From contig NZ_NESH01000005.1 of assembly GCF_003063355.1 (NCBI RefSeq), positions 233,268 to 297,267 of the forward strand: a DNA stretch of 64,000 nt, read 5' to 3'. The position numbers were made by a program, and so were the translations under genes. Positions 8,394-18,552 of this stretch are shown here, in pieces. Origin of the DNA: Limnohabitans sp. Bal53 (GTDB taxonomy: Bacteria; Pseudomonadota; Gammaproteobacteria; Burkholderiales; Burkholderiaceae_C). The notes under the pieces are model-generated. The model made no database searches and was not told the origin of the DNA. It saw only the letters and a program-made list of their open reading frames with translations. The number at the start of each line of letters is the position of its first letter. The first letter of the stretch is position 1.

Positions 8394-9605
8394 ATGTCAC
8401 AACCACTGGATCTGGCCGCCTTGCAGGCCCACACAGCCCCCACTTTCAAGGACGCTTGGCAGGCCCGCCTCGAGCGCTGGTATGCGCACCCTGGCCTGTA
8501 CCGCTGGTCTTTGGGCAATCCACTCACACGCTGGCTCACCCGCCGCCGCACCCGCCAGTTGTTTGATTTGATGGCCGGTTTTGTGCACAGCCAAGTGTTG
8601 CTCGGTTGTGTGCGTCTGGACCTGTTTCGTGCCTTGCACCAAGCCCCTGCCAGCTTGACCGATCTGGCCCGCCGCACGGGACTGGCTCCGGCCGTTTTGC
8701 AGCGATTGCTGCTCTCGGCCGTGGCGCTGGGCCTTTTGGAGCGCCGCAGCCAAGGCCGTTTTGGCTTGGGGCCGTTGGGCGTGCCGCTGGCGCAGCACGA
8801 GGGCATCGCCCAAATGATCGAGCACAACCATTTGCTCTACCAAGACATGCAAGACCCGGTGCAGTTCTTGAACAACGCCTGGAGCGGTGGCATGGCCGAG
8901 TACTGGCCCTACGCCCACGAAAAACCCCCTGTGGTCATGCCCGCAGAGCAGGTGGATAAGTTCACCCGCTACTCGCAGCTCATGGCCGCCTCGCAAGGCT
9001 TTGTGGTCCAGGAGATCTTGTCATCCTACTTTTTTGACGAACACCGCTGCGTGCTCGACGTCGGCGCAGGCAAGGGTCGCTTTGTGAGCGAGTTGGCCGC
9101 GCATGCGCCGCACCTGCAGTTCAAGATGTTCGATCTGCCTCCTGTGTTGGCGCTGGCCCGCGAAGGCCTGCAGGCCAAGGGTTTGACGCAGCGCGTGAGC
9201 CTGCATCCTGGCAGTTTTTTGGACGACCCCTTGCCCGAAGGGGCGGACCTGATCACCCTGGTGCGCGTGGCGCACGACCACCCTGATGCGGTGGTGCGGC
9301 AGATTTTGCAAAAAGCCCATGCCGCCTTGCCCGTGGGGGGTGTCATGTTGCTGGCCGAACCCATGGCCCAACCCGACGAAGAAGCCGGGCAGCCGGAGGC
9401 TTCGGTCGATGCTTATTTTCATTTTTACCTCTTGGCCATGGGGGCAGGGCGGCTGCGCACCCCACAAGAGCTGCAAACCATGATGCAAGAGGCTGGATTC
9501 ACCCATGTGGAGCTGGTGCCCAACGCCATGCCCATCCACGCACGCATCCTTGTGGGGCGTAAATCTCAGTGTTTACCCTTGGTTTCCGGGAAAAGTGTCA
9601 ATTAA
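8394..9605 (+). CDS. crtF: Demethylspheroidene (hydroxyneurosporene) O-methyltransferase CrtF
   Basis: A 403-residue SAM-dependent methyltransferase that methylates the tertiary hydroxyl made by CrtC in the spheroidene pathway. A winged-helix dimerisation domain (about residues 55-130) precedes a class I Rossmann fold with CVLDVGAGKGRF near residue 220. The start at 8394 is chosen because GAAGGAAG precedes it; an in-frame upstream start at 8229 would lie inside crtE. The last bases overlap the PpsR-type site of bchC. Confidence 0.93.
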   Translation: MSQPLDLAALQAHTAPTFKDAWQARLERWYAHPGLYRWSLGNPLTRWLTRRRTRQLFDLMAGFVHSQVLLGCVRLDLFRALHQAPASLTDLARRTGLAPAVLQRLLLSAVALGLLERRSQGRFGLGPLGVPLAQHEGIAQMIEHNHLLYQDMQDPVQFLNNAWSGGMAEYWPYAHEKPPVVMPAEQVDKFTRYSQLMAASQGFVVQEILSSYFFDEHRCVLDVGAGKGRFVSELAAHAPHLQFKMFDLPPVLALAREGLQAKGLTQRVSLHPGSFLDDPLPEGADLITLVRVAHDHPDAVVRQILQKAHAALPVGGVMLLAEPMAQPDEEAGQPEASVDAYFHFYLLAMGAGRLRTPQELQTMMQEAGFTHVELVPNAMPIHARILVGRKSQCLPLVSGKSVN

Positions 9606-9613
9606 CTTTGACA
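9596..9613. promoter_or_regulatory. PpsR/CrtJ-type site upstream of bchC
   Basis: TGTCAATTAACTTTGACA fits TGT-N12-ACA. It starts inside the crtF 3' end and ends 29 bp before the bchC ATG, pointing to an internal, PpsR-controlled promoter for bchCXYZ-puf. Confidence 0.8.
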
Positions 9614-9642
9614 TGTGTTGATGTAAAGCAAAAAATACAATC

Positions 9643-10596
9643 ATGAAATCCCAAGCCGTCGTCTTCAACAGCCCCAGGCACCTGTCTTTGCAGGCCCTGG
9701 ACTTGCCTGAACTGCAAGCCGGTCAGCTGGATGTGGCCGTGGAGTTCAGCGGCATCAGCACCGGCACCGAGCGCATGCTCTGGGACGGCAGCATGCCGCC
9801 TTTCCCGGGCATGGGCTACCCGCTGGTGCCTGGTTACGAGACCGTGGGCCGTGTGGTCCGTGCCGCCTCCGACACCGGCATGCAAGCCGGTCAGCGCGTG
9901 TTTGTGCCGGGGGCCAATTGCTTCACTGGGGTCAAAAGCCTCTTTGGTGGTGCAGCGTCGCGCTTGGTGGTGACCGAGCAAAAGGTCGTGCCCGTGGCCG
10001 AACACTTGGGCGCGCAATCGGTGTTGCTGGCGCTGGCCGCCACGGCTTACCACGCGGTCTCAGGCGGTGGGCAGCAAGACCCGTTTGAAGCCCCTGAACT
10101 CATCGTGGGCCATGGCGTCATGGGCCGCCTACTGGCGCGCTTGACGGTGGCAGCGGGCCTGCCAGCACCCACCGTGTGGGAAACCCAGGCTGAGCGGTCC
10201 ACTGGGGCTGAGGGTTACACCGTGGTGCAGCCGCAAGACGACCCGCGCCGCGATTACCGCACCATTTACGACGTGAGCGGCGACGGCAGCCTGCTCAACG
10301 GCCTGATTCAGCGCCTGCGCCCCGGTGGCGAGCTGGTGCTGGCCGGTTTTTACAAACAAGACCTCTCATTTGCCTACGCCCCGGCCTTCATGCGCGAAGC
10401 GCGCATGCGCATTGCCGCCGAGTGGAAGCGTCCGGACCTGTTGGCCGTCAACGAGCTGGTGCACACCGGCCGCTTGTCGCTCGACGGATTGATCACCCAC
10501 ACCCAGCCATCGACGCAAGCTGGTTCTGCCTACGAGACCGCCTTCGGAGATGCGAGCTGTCTCAAGATGATCCTTGATTGGAGTGCCACCGCATGA
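9643..10596 (+). CDS. bchC: 3-hydroxyethyl bacteriochlorophyllide a dehydrogenase BchC
   Basis: A 317-residue medium-chain dehydrogenase that oxidises the C3 hydroxyethyl group to acetyl in the last ring-modification step of bacteriochlorophyllide a. Visible features are FSGISTGTERMLWDGSMPPF and YPLVPGYETVGRVV near the N terminus, and the nucleotide domain from GHGVMGRLLARLTVAAG. No clear Shine-Dalgarno sequence precedes the ATG. The stop overlaps the bchX start (ATGA). Confidence 0.95.
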   Translation: MKSQAVVFNSPRHLSLQALDLPELQAGQLDVAVEFSGISTGTERMLWDGSMPPFPGMGYPLVPGYETVGRVVRAASDTGMQAGQRVFVPGANCFTGVKSLFGGAASRLVVTEQKVVPVAEHLGAQSVLLALAATAYHAVSGGGQQDPFEAPELIVGHGVMGRLLARLTVAAGLPAPTVWETQAERSTGAEGYTVVQPQDDPRRDYRTIYDVSGDGSLLNGLIQRLRPGGELVLAGFYKQDLSFAYAPAFMREARMRIAAEWKRPDLLAVNELVHTGRLSLDGLITHTQPSTQAGSAYETAFGDASCLKMILDWSATA

Positions 10597-11600
10597 ACAC
10601 AGATACCACCACCACCCAGCCCATCAAATTCGTTGAAGTGCTGCGCCGCGAGGCCGACGTCGAGCCCGACGCCGTGAGCACCTCCGAGGTGACCAAAGAG
10701 ACACAAATCATCGCCATTTATGGCAAAGGCGGCATTGGCAAAAGCTTCACGCTGGCCAACCTGTCTTACATGATGGCGCAGCAGGGCAAAAAAGTGCTGC
10801 TGATCGGCTGCGACCCCAAGAGCGACACCACCAGTTTGCTGTTTGGCGGCAAAGCCTGCCCTACCATCATCGAGACCTCCTCGCGCCTGAAGCTCTCCGG
10901 CCAGGCCGTGAGCATTGGTGACGTGTGCTTCAAGCGCGACGGCGTGTTTGCCATGGAGCTCGGTGGCCCCGAGGTCGGTCGCGGCTGCGGCGGCCGGGGC
11001 ATCATCCACGGCTTTGAAACCCTCGAAAAACTCGGTTTCCACGACTGGGGTTTTGACTACGTGCTGCTCGACTTCTTGGGCGACGTGGTGTGCGGCGGCT
11101 TTGGCCTGCCGATTGCCCGCGACATGTGCCAAAAGGTCATTGTCGTGGCCAGCAACGACTTGCAGTCGCTGTATGTGGCCAACAACGTGTGCTCGGCGGT
11201 GGAGTATTTCCGCAAGCTCGGCGGCAACGTGGGCGTGGCCGGCATGGTCATCAACAAAGACGACGGCACGGGCGAAGCCCAGGCCTTTGCCACCAACGCC
11301 GGTATTCCGGTGCTGGCCGCCATTCCGGCCAACGAAGACATCCGCCGCAAGAGCGCCAGCTACGAAATCATTGGCCGCCCCGATGGCGAGTGGGGCCCGC
11401 TGTTTGCCGAGTTGGCCAAGAATGTGGCCGAAGCCCCGCCCATGCGTCCGAAGCCACAGACCCAAGACCAGTTGCTCGGTCTGTTCAGCGCCGACGTGGT
11501 GGGTCGCAACGTGGTGCTCGAGCCTGCCACCGTGTTTGACATGGTCGGCAAGCACGAAGACATCAAGCCCTCTTTGGAAGTCGTCTACGACGCGGCCTGA
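10593..11600 (+). CDS. bchX: Chlorophyllide a reductase iron protein BchX
   Basis: The 335-residue ATP-dependent electron donor of chlorophyllide reductase (COR), a NifH-like homodimer that reduces ring B. Walker A is YGKGGIGKS (residues 43-51). The Fe-S ligands are seen in GRGCGGRG and [10 protein letters not shown]. The start at 10593 gives the 4-bp overlap with bchC. Unlike BchL it has Phe after the P-loop Ser, as seen in the longer BchX branch. It works with BchY/BchZ encoded directly downstream. Confidence 0.96.
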   Translation: MNTDTTTTQPIKFVEVLRREADVEPDAVSTSEVTKETQIIAIYGKGGIGKSFTLANLSYMMAQQGKKVLLIGCDPKSDTTSLLFGGKACPTIIETSSRLKLSGQAVSIGDVCFKRDGVFAMELGGPEVGRGCGGRGIIHGFETLEKLGFHDWGFDYVLLDFLGDVVCGGFGLPIARDMCQKVIVVASNDLQSLYVANNVCSAVEYFRKLGGNVGVAGMVINKDDGTGEAQAFATNAGIPVLAAIPANEDIRRKSASYEIIGRPDGEWGPLFAELAKNVAEAPPMRPKPQTQDQLLGLFSADVVGRNVVLEPATVFDMVGKHEDIKPSLEVVYDAA

Positions 11601-11633
11601 ACGCCGCTGCAGACACACCAACAGGAACAGGCC

Positions 11634-13187
11634 ATGACACGCACCATCCCGATTCATCCTAGCACCGACGCCCCCAACCCCGCAGGGCTGCAAGTCGACG
11701 GCATGGGTTGTCACGCCGGCACCGAGGCCATGGTGGCCGCCGCCAAAGAGGCGGGCAAGTCCGAGGTGCTCGACCAGTACGCCCGCGACTACCCACGCCA
11801 ACCCGATGCCGGTCCGCACGACCAGCCGCAAAGCATGTGCCCGGCCTTTGGCTCGCTGCGTGTGGGATTGCGCATGAAGCGCACCGCCACCATCTTGTCG
11901 GGATCAGCCTGTTGCGTGTACGGCCTGACGTTCACATCGCATTTTTACGGCGCACGCCGCAGCGTGGGCTATGTGCCCTTCAACTCCGAGTCGCTGGTCA
12001 CGGGCAAGCTGTTTGAAGACATCCGCGAAGCGGTGCACGCCGAGGCCGATCCGAGTCAGGTCGACACCGTCATCATCATCAACCTGTGTGTGCCCACCGC
12101 CAGCGGCGTGCCGCTGCAGTTGCTGCCCAAAGAGATCAATGGCGTGCGCATCATCGGCATCGATGTGCCCGGTTTTGGTGTGCCCACGCATGCCGAAGCC
12201 AAAGACGTGTTGGCCGGGGCGATGCTGAAATACGCCCGCGAAGAAATCATGAGCGGTCCGGTGGCCGCGCCCCGCGCCGGTCGTGGTGACAAGCCCACGG
12301 TGGCTTTGCTGGGTGAGATGTTCCCGGCCGACCCGGTCATCATCGGCCAAATGCTCGCCCCCATGGGTCTGGCCGCAGGCCCGGTGGTGCCCACCCGCGA
12401 GTGGCGCGAGTTGTATGCCGCGCTCGATTGTTCGGTGGCCGCCGCCATCCACCCGTTTTACACCGCCAGCGTGCGTGAATTCAAAGCGGCGGGTCGCCCT
12501 GTGGTGGGCTCGGCTCCTGTGGGCCTCGAAGGCACACAAGACTGGTTGCAAAACATCGGTCAGGCTGCAGGCATCGCGCAGGCGCAAATCGATGTGGCGC
12601 GCAATCAGTCGTTGGCCCAAATGCGTGGGCTCTTGATGCAAAAGCCCATCTCCGGCCGCATCACGCTCAGTGGCTACGAAGGCTCTGAGTTGCTGGTGGG
12701 CCGTCTGCTCGTCGAGTGCGGGGCTGATCTGCGCTACGTGGGTTCGGCTTGCCCCGCCACCGAGTGGAACGCACAAGACATCGCTTGGCTGCAAGCCAAG
12801 GGCGTGCAGGTGCAAATGCGTGCCTCGCTGGAGCAAGACCTCAACGCCATGTACGAATACCGGCCGCAGCTGGCCATTGGCACCACCCCGGTGGTGCAGA
12901 TCGCCAAGCAAAACAGCGTGCCGTCCTTGTACTTCACCAACTTGATTTCAGCCCGTCCCCTGATGGGGGTGGCCGGTGCCGGATCGCTGGTGCAAGTGGT
13001 GCAAGCGGCCATGGGCAACCAGGCCCGCTTTGACGCCATGAAAGACTTCTTTGGCGATGTGGGCGCAGGTCACGCCGCAGGCGTCTGGGAGTCGGTGCCC
13101 AAAGACCGGCCCGAGTTCAAGGCCGAAACCCGCCGCCAAATTGAAAAGCTCTTGAAAAAGCGCAAAGCCGAGGAGATGGGTTCATGA
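11634..13187 (+). CDS. bchY: Chlorophyllide a reductase subunit BchY
   Basis: A 517-residue NifD-like subunit of COR. The N-terminal part carries the cysteines of the interface Fe-S cluster ([29 protein letters not shown]). An AGGAACAGG ribosome site precedes the ATG. The stop overlaps bchZ by 4 bp, fitting 1:1 synthesis of the BchYZ heterotetramer. Confidence 0.96.
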   Translation: MTRTIPIHPSTDAPNPAGLQVDGMGCHAGTEAMVAAAKEAGKSEVLDQYARDYPRQPDAGPHDQPQSMCPAFGSLRVGLRMKRTATILSGSACCVYGLTFTSHFYGARRSVGYVPFNSESLVTGKLFEDIREAVHAEADPSQVDTVIIINLCVPTASGVPLQLLPKEINGVRIIGIDVPGFGVPTHAEAKDVLAGAMLKYAREEIMSGPVAAPRAGRGDKPTVALLGEMFPADPVIIGQMLAPMGLAAGPVVPTREWRELYAALDCSVAAAIHPFYTASVREFKAAGRPVVGSAPVGLEGTQDWLQNIGQAAGIAQAQIDVARNQSLAQMRGLLMQKPISGRITLSGYEGSELLVGRLLVECGADLRYVGSACPATEWNAQDIAWLQAKGVQVQMRASLEQDLNAMYEYRPQLAIGTTPVVQIAKQNSVPSLYFTNLISARPLMGVAGAGSLVQVVQAAMGNQARFDAMKDFFGDVGAGHAAGVWESVPKDRPEFKAETRRQIEKLLKKRKAEEMGS

Positions 13188-14710
13188 ACCAAGTGACTCC
13201 ACCCCCCAGCACCGTGGCCAAACCCAAATCGCCGCTCATCCTCGACCACGACCGCGCAGGCGGTTACTGGGGCGCGGTGTATGTGTTCACCGCCATCAAA
13301 GGCCTGCAGGTGGTGATCGATGGCCCGGTGGGCTGCGAAAACTTGCCGGTGACTTCGGTGCTGCACTACACCGATGCGCTGCCCCCGCACGAGTTGCCGA
13401 TTGTGGTGACGGGTCTGGCCGAAGAGCAGCTCGGCCGCGAAGGCACGGAAGGCGCCATGAAACGGGCGCATGCCACGCTCGACCCCGAACTGCCCGCCGT
13501 GGTGGTGACGGGCTCAATCGCCGAGATGATTGGTGGCGGTGTCACACCTGAAGGCACCAACATTGCGCGCTTTTTGCCCCGCACCATCGACGAAGACCAG
13601 TGGCAGTGCGCCAACCGCGCCATGTATTGGCTGTGGAGCGAATACGGTCTGCGCAAAGTGCCTGCACGCAAACCTTTTGAAGAACGTCCTGTGGGCGAAA
13701 AGCCCCGCGTCAACATCATCGGCCCTTGCTACGGCACCTTCAACAGCCCCAGCGATCTGGCCGAAATCCGCCGCCTGGTGCAAGGCATCGGCGCCGACGT
13801 CAACATGGTCTTTCCGCTGACCAGTCACTTGGCCGATGTGTCGCGCCTGGTCGAAGCCGATGTGAACATTTGCATGTACCGCGAGTTTGGCCGCATGCTG
13901 TGCGAGGCGTTGGAGCGCCCCTATTTGCAAGCGCCGATTGGCCTGCACAGCACCACCAACTTCTTGCGCAAATTAGGCGAGTTGCTGCATCTGGACCCAG
14001 AGCCTTTCATCGAGCGCGAAAAGCACACCACTTTGAAGCCCATGTGGGACCTGTGGCGCTCGGTCACACAAGACTTTTTTGCCACCGCCAGCTTTGCTGT
14101 GGTGGCGGGCGAGACCTATTCACGCGGCCTGAAAAACTTCCTCGAAAACGAGATGGGCTTGCCCTGCCGCTTCAGCGTGTCACGCACTGCCGGCAACAAA
14201 ACCGACAACGCCGCAGTGCGCGAGCTGGTCAAAACGCAAACGCCCTTGATCATGTTCGGCAGCTACAACGAGCGCATGTACCTGAGCGAGATCTCTGGCG
14301 GAAGCCCCATGCGCGCGGCCTTCATTCCTGCCTCCTTTCCCGGCGCCATCATCCGGCGCCACACCGGCACGCCCTTCATGGGCTACAGCGGTGCGAGCTA
14401 CCTGATCCAGGAAGTGTGCAACGCGCTGTTCGATGCGCTGTTCCACATCCTGCCGCTGGGCACCGAGATGGACAAAGTTGAAGCGACCCAAGCACGTGGC
14501 GTGGTCGCCCCCAACGCCAGCTGGCAAGACCAGGCCCAGCAGCGCCTGCGCGATGTGGTGCAAAGCCAGCCGGTGCTGGTGCAGATCTCAGCGGCCAAGC
14601 GACTGCGCGATCAGGCCGAACAACTCTCGCAGGCCCAAGGCCACAGCGAGGTGACCGAAGCCCATGTGAACGCGGCCAGCCGCGAACTGGGACTGGGGAT
14701 TGCGGCATGA
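13184..14710 (+). CDS. bchZ: Chlorophyllide a reductase subunit BchZ
   Basis: A 508-residue NifK-like subunit of COR. It has [20 protein letters not shown] and [20 protein letters not shown] near the N terminus, including the conserved Cys. A C-terminal region contributes to the catalytic core with BchY. It overlaps bchY by 4 bp and is followed, after a 140-bp gap holding a doubtful 43-codon ORF, by pufB. Confidence 0.96.
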   Translation: MNQVTPPPSTVAKPKSPLILDHDRAGGYWGAVYVFTAIKGLQVVIDGPVGCENLPVTSVLHYTDALPPHELPIVVTGLAEEQLGREGTEGAMKRAHATLDPELPAVVVTGSIAEMIGGGVTPEGTNIARFLPRTIDEDQWQCANRAMYWLWSEYGLRKVPARKPFEERPVGEKPRVNIIGPCYGTFNSPSDLAEIRRLVQGIGADVNMVFPLTSHLADVSRLVEADVNICMYREFGRMLCEALERPYLQAPIGLHSTTNFLRKLGELLHLDPEPFIEREKHTTLKPMWDLWRSVTQDFFATASFAVVAGETYSRGLKNFLENEMGLPCRFSVSRTAGNKTDNAAVRELVKTQTPLIMFGSYNERMYLSEISGGSPMRAAFIPASFPGAIIRRHTGTPFMGYSGASYLIQEVCNALFDALFHILPLGTEMDKVEATQARGVVAPNASWQDQAQQRLRDVVQSQPVLVQISAAKRLRDQAEQLSQAQGHSEVTEAHVNAASRELGLGIAA

Positions 14711-14838
14711 GCCACGCCCCCAACAACACAACAGCAGGTGCCGCCTCGTGCGGTGCCGCTTATCCGATGTCGTGGCCTTTGGCTGCGGATGCCCATCTGC
14801 GCGGGCTGTGCGCAACCCGGGTCGCAAGGCCTCGTTAA
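14707..14838 (+). CDS. Doubtful 43-codon ORF between bchZ and pufB
   Basis: ATG at 14707 overlaps the bchZ stop by 4 bp and the frame stays open for 43 codons ([20 protein letters not shown]...). It has no transmembrane segment and does not resemble PufQ of Rhodobacter, which sits at this place there. It may be a coupled leader ORF for pufB or simply intergenic sequence. Confidence 0.25.
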   Translation: MSHAPNNTTAGAASCGAAYPMSWPLAADAHLRGLCATRVARPR

Positions 14839-14850
14839 CAGGAGCAAAAC

Positions 14851-14994
14851 ATGTCCACCAAGACATCAATTTCCGGACTCACCGATGAGGAAGCCCAGGA
14901 GTTCCACCACTACTGGATGCAGGGCACCGTGGGCTTCACAGCAGTTGCTGTGCTGGCACACATCCTGGTCTGGGCGTGGCGTCCCTGGTTCTGA
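14851..14994 (+). CDS. pufB: Light-harvesting 1 beta polypeptide PufB
   Basis: The 47-residue beta chain of the core antenna around the reaction centre. It shows the polar N terminus [10 protein letters not shown], one membrane helix and the bacteriochlorophyll ligand His37 in [16 protein letters not shown], with the canonical WRPWF end. A strong AGGAG site is present. It is the first gene of the puf group. Uniquely here it is followed by an extra 74-codon membrane gene rather than directly by pufA. Confidence 0.96.
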   Translation: MSTKTSISGLTDEEAQEFHHYWMQGTVGFTAVAVLAHILVWAWRPWF

Positions 14995-15038
14995 TTCAGA
15001 GCCTCTTTTTTCATCCATAGATTGACGGAGTCACTGTC

Positions 15039-15263
15039 ATGTCCAACACAACCCACCTCAATGAGGCCCATTCGCGTGCGGATGAGTCTCCCGCTTACTG
15101 GTCCATTTTCCTCATCGGATTTGGATGCCTGTTTGTGGTCGTCGTACTGGCCAAACTGGTCGGCGTTCACTGGCGGGATCTGCTGCCTGGTGCAGAAGAT
15201 GCCAAGAGCATGAGTCAGGGTGTGAAGGCTGCTGTGTACACCTTCATGTCCCACATCATTTAG
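15039..15263 (+). CDS. Unassigned 74-residue membrane protein between pufB and pufA (LH1 beta-like?)
   Basis: No named family recognised. GGAG lies 8 bp before the ATG and the frame fills the gap between pufB (44 bp away) and pufA (10 bp away). The layout is an acidic/polar N terminus, one transmembrane helix (about residues 20-43), then WRDLLPG and a C-terminal tail that may form a second short helix. [15 protein letters not shown] can be aligned with [15 protein letters not shown] of PufB. The bacteriochlorophyll-binding His then becomes Lys39, while the Trp-Arg pair is kept (Trp45-Arg46). It may be a non-pigmented LH1 paralogue or a small RC-LH1 subunit comparable in role to PufX; this is inference. 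Confidence 0.8.
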   Translation: MSNTTHLNEAHSRADESPAYWSIFLIGFGCLFVVVVLAKLVGVHWRDLLPGAEDAKSMSQGVKAAVYTFMSHII

Positions 15264-15273
15264 GAGATTCACC

Positions 15274-15483
15274 ATGTGGAGAATTTGGCGACTTTACGAC
15301 CCTTTGCGTGCCATGGTATTGCAGGGCATTTTCTTGTTTGGCCTGGCCGCGATGATTCACCTCATCTTGCTCAGCACCAACAAATTCAACTGGCTCGACG
15401 GCGCGAAAAAGCCAGTCGCTGCATCGGCGCAAAACTCGCCGCTGCCGACTTCGGTGGCTTCGCTCGCCTTGCCCAAGTCCTGA
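15274..15483 (+). CDS. pufA: Light-harvesting 1 alpha polypeptide PufA
   Basis: The 69-residue alpha chain of LH1. [15 protein letters not shown], the membrane helix with the bacteriochlorophyll ligand in [17 protein letters not shown], and the Trp 11 residues after the His are canonical. The C-terminal tail ([10 protein letters not shown]... to the end) is longer than the minimum and Ala/Ser/Pro-rich. AGGAG precedes the ATG. An RNA hairpin follows before pufL. Confidence 0.96.
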   Translation: MWRIWRLYDPLRAMVLQGIFLFGLAAMIHLILLSTNKFNWLDGAKKPVAASAQNSPLPTSVASLALPKS

Positions 15484-15503
15484 TCCAGGACTTGTCGTTC
15501 AGT

Positions 15504-15533
15504 TGCCGCAATTGACCTCGCGTCAATGCGGCA
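15504..15533 (+). other. Intercistronic hairpin between pufA and pufL
   Basis: TGCCGCA-(A)-TTGAC, loop CTCGC, GTCAA-TGCGGCA: 12 base pairs with one bulged A and no T-run. Hairpins at this site in Rhodobacter protect the pufBA mRNA from 3' decay and set the LH1:RC ratio. The same role is inferred here. Confidence 0.7.
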
Positions 15534-15566
15534 TCTGTTGATCCACTGAAGCAGGAGGACCCTACC

Positions 15567-16403
15567 ATGGCCATGCTGAGTTTTGAAAAAAAGTACCGTG
15601 TTCGCGGTGGTACCCTGCTGGGTGGTGACTTGTTCGACTTCTGGGTCGGACCGTTTTACGTCGGCTTCTTCGGCGTGACAACCTTGTTCTTTTCGTTCCT
15701 GGGCACGGCCCTCATCTTGTGGGGCGCCTCACAAGGCCCGACCTGGAACATTTGGCAGATCAGCATTGCACCGCCTGATCTGTCGTACGGCCTGCGCTTT
15801 GCGCCCCTGATGGAAGGCGGCCTGTGGCAGCTCATCACGGTGTGTGCCATTGGCGCCTTCGGCTCGTGGATGATGCGCGAGGTCGAAATCTGCCGCAAGT
15901 TAGGCATGGGCTTTCATGTCCCAGTGGCCTTCGGCGTGGCCATCTCTGCCTACGTGACTTTGGTGGTGGTGCGTCCAGTGCTGATGGGCGCTTGGGGCCA
16001 CGGCTTTCCGTATGGCATCTACAGCCACCTGGACTGGGTCTCCAACGTGGGCTACCAGTACCTGCACTTTCACTACAACCCGGCACACATGATCGCCGTG
16101 AGTTTCTTCTTTGCCAGCGTATTTGCCTTGTCGCTGCACGGTGGCCTGGTTCTTTCTTCCACCAACCCCACACCGGGCACCGTGGTCAAGACACCCGAGC
16201 ACGAAGACACCTTCTTCCGTGACTTCATCGGTTATTCGGTGGGCACATTGGGCATCCACCGAGTCGGTCTGTTCTTGGCACTGGCGGCTGTTTTGTTCAG
16301 CGCCCTGTGCATCGTGCTCAGTGGCCCCTTCTGGAGCCGTGGCTGGCCCGAGTGGTGGAGCTGGTGGTTGAACCTGCCGATCTGGTCTCAGTGGCCTGTT
16401 TGA
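15567..16403 (+). CDS. pufL: Photosynthetic reaction centre L subunit PufL
   Basis: A 278-residue, five-helix core subunit. The N terminus [20 protein letters not shown] is canonical. Chlorophyll and iron ligands are in YSHLDW (accessory BChl), HYNPAH (special pair), SLHGG and GIHRVG (non-haem iron). GCAGGAGG precedes the start. It pairs with PufM to carry the special pair, bacteriopheophytins and quinones in the inner membrane. Confidence 0.97.
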   Translation: MAMLSFEKKYRVRGGTLLGGDLFDFWVGPFYVGFFGVTTLFFSFLGTALILWGASQGPTWNIWQISIAPPDLSYGLRFAPLMEGGLWQLITVCAIGAFGSWMMREVEICRKLGMGFHVPVAFGVAISAYVTLVVVRPVLMGAWGHGFPYGIYSHLDWVSNVGYQYLHFHYNPAHMIAVSFFFASVFALSLHGGLVLSSTNPTPGTVVKTPEHEDTFFRDFIGYSVGTLGIHRVGLFLALAAVLFSALCIVLSGPFWSRGWPEWWSWWLNLPIWSQWPV

Positions 16404-16452
16404 GTCGGATGACAAAACGCGTCCGAACCTGAAGAATTGAGGAGTACCGCAA

Positions 16453-17430
16453 ATGGCCGATTATCAAAACCTGTTCACCACGGTGCAAGCCGTGGGTCCA
16501 GTGCACCACGGGGTGGAACTGGGTCACGGCAACAGTCCGCGCACCGGACAACCTGTGATCAATTACTGGATCGGCAAGCTGGGCAATGCCCAGCTGGGCC
16601 CGATCTACCTGGGGGGGCTGGGTCTGGCCTCATTGGTGTGTGGCTTGATCGCCTTCACCTTGATCGGCATGAACATGCTGGCCTCGGTCAACTATGACCC
16701 GATTCAATTCGTGCGCCAGTTGTTCTGGCTCTCGCTGGAGCCGCCACCCCCAAGTTATGGCTTGAGCATGCCCCCGCTCAACCAGGGCGGTTGGTTCCTG
16801 ATTGTGGGCTTGTTCCTCACGGCTTCCATCATGTTCTGGTGGGCGCGCACTTACCGCCGCGCGGTGGAGCTGGGCATGGGCCTGCACATTGCATGGGCGT
16901 TTGCCGCAGCCATTTGGTTGTTCTTGGTGCTGGGTTTGTTCCGCCCCATCTTGATGGGTTCATGGGGTGAGGCTGTGCCTTACGGCATCTTCTCCCACCT
17001 GGACTGGACGGCGGCCTTCTCGCTGCGCTATGGCAACCTGTTCTACAACCCGTTCCATGCGCTGTCCATCGTGTTCTTGTACGGCTCAGCCTTGTTGTTT
17101 GCCATGCACGGTGCCACCATTTTGGCCGTGACCCGTTACGGTGGTGAGCGCGAGATCGAGCAGATCACCGACCGCGGTACGGCCTCTGAGCGCGCCGCCT
17201 TGTTCTGGCGCTGGACCATGGGTTTCAACGCCACCATGGAATCGATTCACCGCTGGGCCTGGTGGTTCGCCGTGCTGTGCCCCATCACCGGCGGCATCGG
17301 TATCTTGCTGACCGGCACCGTGGTCGACAACTGGTACCTGTGGGCCATCAAGCATGGCGTGGCACCACCGTACCCCGAAATTTTTCCAGCGATGGCTGAC
17401 CCCGCGCTGAGCACTGGAGGCAAGCCATGA
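16453..17430 (+). CDS. pufM: Photosynthetic reaction centre M subunit PufM
   Basis: A 325-residue, five-helix partner of PufL. Ligand motifs [14 protein letters not shown] (special pair His), AMHGATIL and ESIHRW (non-haem iron) are intact, and the Tyr of VFLYGSALL (M210 equivalent, primary charge separation) is present. The stop overlaps pufC (ATGA). Confidence 0.97.
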   Translation: MADYQNLFTTVQAVGPVHHGVELGHGNSPRTGQPVINYWIGKLGNAQLGPIYLGGLGLASLVCGLIAFTLIGMNMLASVNYDPIQFVRQLFWLSLEPPPPSYGLSMPPLNQGGWFLIVGLFLTASIMFWWARTYRRAVELGMGLHIAWAFAAAIWLFLVLGLFRPILMGSWGEAVPYGIFSHLDWTAAFSLRYGNLFYNPFHALSIVFLYGSALLFAMHGATILAVTRYGGEREIEQITDRGTASERAALFWRWTMGFNATMESIHRWAWWFAVLCPITGGIGILLTGTVVDNWYLWAIKHGVAPPYPEIFPAMADPALSTGGKP

Positions 17431-18515
17431 ACCCGAACACCACACACCCATCCCGTTGGATAGGCCGAATGGCCAAAGGCTTGGGCCTGGCGATGGCTGG
17501 CCTGGTGCTGGCCGGTTGCGAACGCCCGATTCCCGAATCGGTGCAAAGCGGCTACCGGGGCACCGGCATGGTGCAGGTCTACAACGCCCGCCTGCTCGAA
17601 GTCAAAACCGAAAAGAACCAGCCGCCTGTGGCCATTCCTTCTGCGGGGTCTGATGGCCCCAAGGCCTCGCAGGTCTACAAGAACGTCAAGGTTCTGGGTG
17701 ACCTGAGCGTGGGCGATTTCAACCGCCTGATGGTCTCCATGACCAGCTGGGTCGCGCCCAACGAAGGCTGCGCTTATTGCCACGCTTTGCCCAACTTCGA
17801 AGACGACAGCAAATACACCAAAGTGGTGGCTCGGCGCATGGTCGAGATGACGCAGCACATCAACGCCGACTGGCAGCCCCACGTGGCCCAGACCGGGGTG
17901 ACCTGCTACACCTGCCACCGTGGCGAGCCGGTGCCCAGCGCCATCTGGTTCAAGTCCAACCCGCAGCCTTATGGCTCGAACTTCATGGGCGACAAGGCTG
18001 GACAAAACGAGCCTTCGGCCGTGGTCAATTTGTCATCGCTGCCCAACGACCCCTTCACGCCGTTTTTGCTGGACAAGCAAAACATCCGTGTGAACGGCCC
18101 CACGGCCTTGCCATCGGGCAACCGCCAGTCGATCAAGCAAGCCGAGTGGACCTATGGCCTGATGACGCACATGTCGACTTCGCTGGGCGTGAACTGCACC
18201 TATTGCCACAACACGCAGTCCTTCCAGAACTGGGAAAACAGCCCACCACAGCGCGTGACCGCTTGGCATGGCATTCGCATGGCGCGGGACCTGAACCTGA
18301 CCTTCATGGAGCCTTTGACCGAAGTCTTCCCGGCGCACCGCAAGGGCCCTCTGGGTGACGTGGCCAAGATGAACTGTGCGACTTGCCACCAAGGTGCTTA
18401 CAAACCACTCAACGGCGCACAGATGGCCAAGGACTTCCCCGAGTTGCTCAAACCTGCTTTGGCTGCGGCCAAGGTGGCGGCAGCCCCATCAGCACCCGCT
18501 ACAGCCTCCAAGTAG
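17427..18515 (+). CDS. pufC: Reaction centre tetraheme cytochrome c subunit PufC
   Basis: A 362-residue periplasmic cytochrome that re-reduces the special pair. LVLAGC at residues 26-31 is a lipobox, so Cys31 should be lipid-anchored. Four haem motifs are present: CAYCH (Cys115), CYTCH (160), CTYCH (257) and CATCH (317). The C terminus is Ala/Pro-rich. Likely donors include the HiPIP encoded at 55890. It needs the Ccm system encoded at 56411-63806 for haem attachment. Confidence 0.97.
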   Translation: MNPNTTHPSRWIGRMAKGLGLAMAGLVLAGCERPIPESVQSGYRGTGMVQVYNARLLEVKTEKNQPPVAIPSAGSDGPKASQVYKNVKVLGDLSVGDFNRLMVSMTSWVAPNEGCAYCHALPNFEDDSKYTKVVARRMVEMTQHINADWQPHVAQTGVTCYTCHRGEPVPSAIWFKSNPQPYGSNFMGDKAGQNEPSAVVNLSSLPNDPFTPFLLDKQNIRVNGPTALPSGNRQSIKQAEWTYGLMTHMSTSLGVNCTYCHNTQSFQNWENSPPQRVTAWHGIRMARDLNLTFMEPLTEVFPAHRKGPLGDVAKMNCATCHQGAYKPLNGAQMAKDFPELLKPALAAAKVAAAPSAPATASK

Positions 18516-18552
18516 TCGCGCACAGCCTTCGCCCCCTCACCGGCCCCCCGTC

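Noticed and set aside
10530..11831. 433-codon minus-strand frame opposite bchX
   Set aside because: Antisense shadow of bchX; no recognisable motif and it crosses the bchC and bchY ends.
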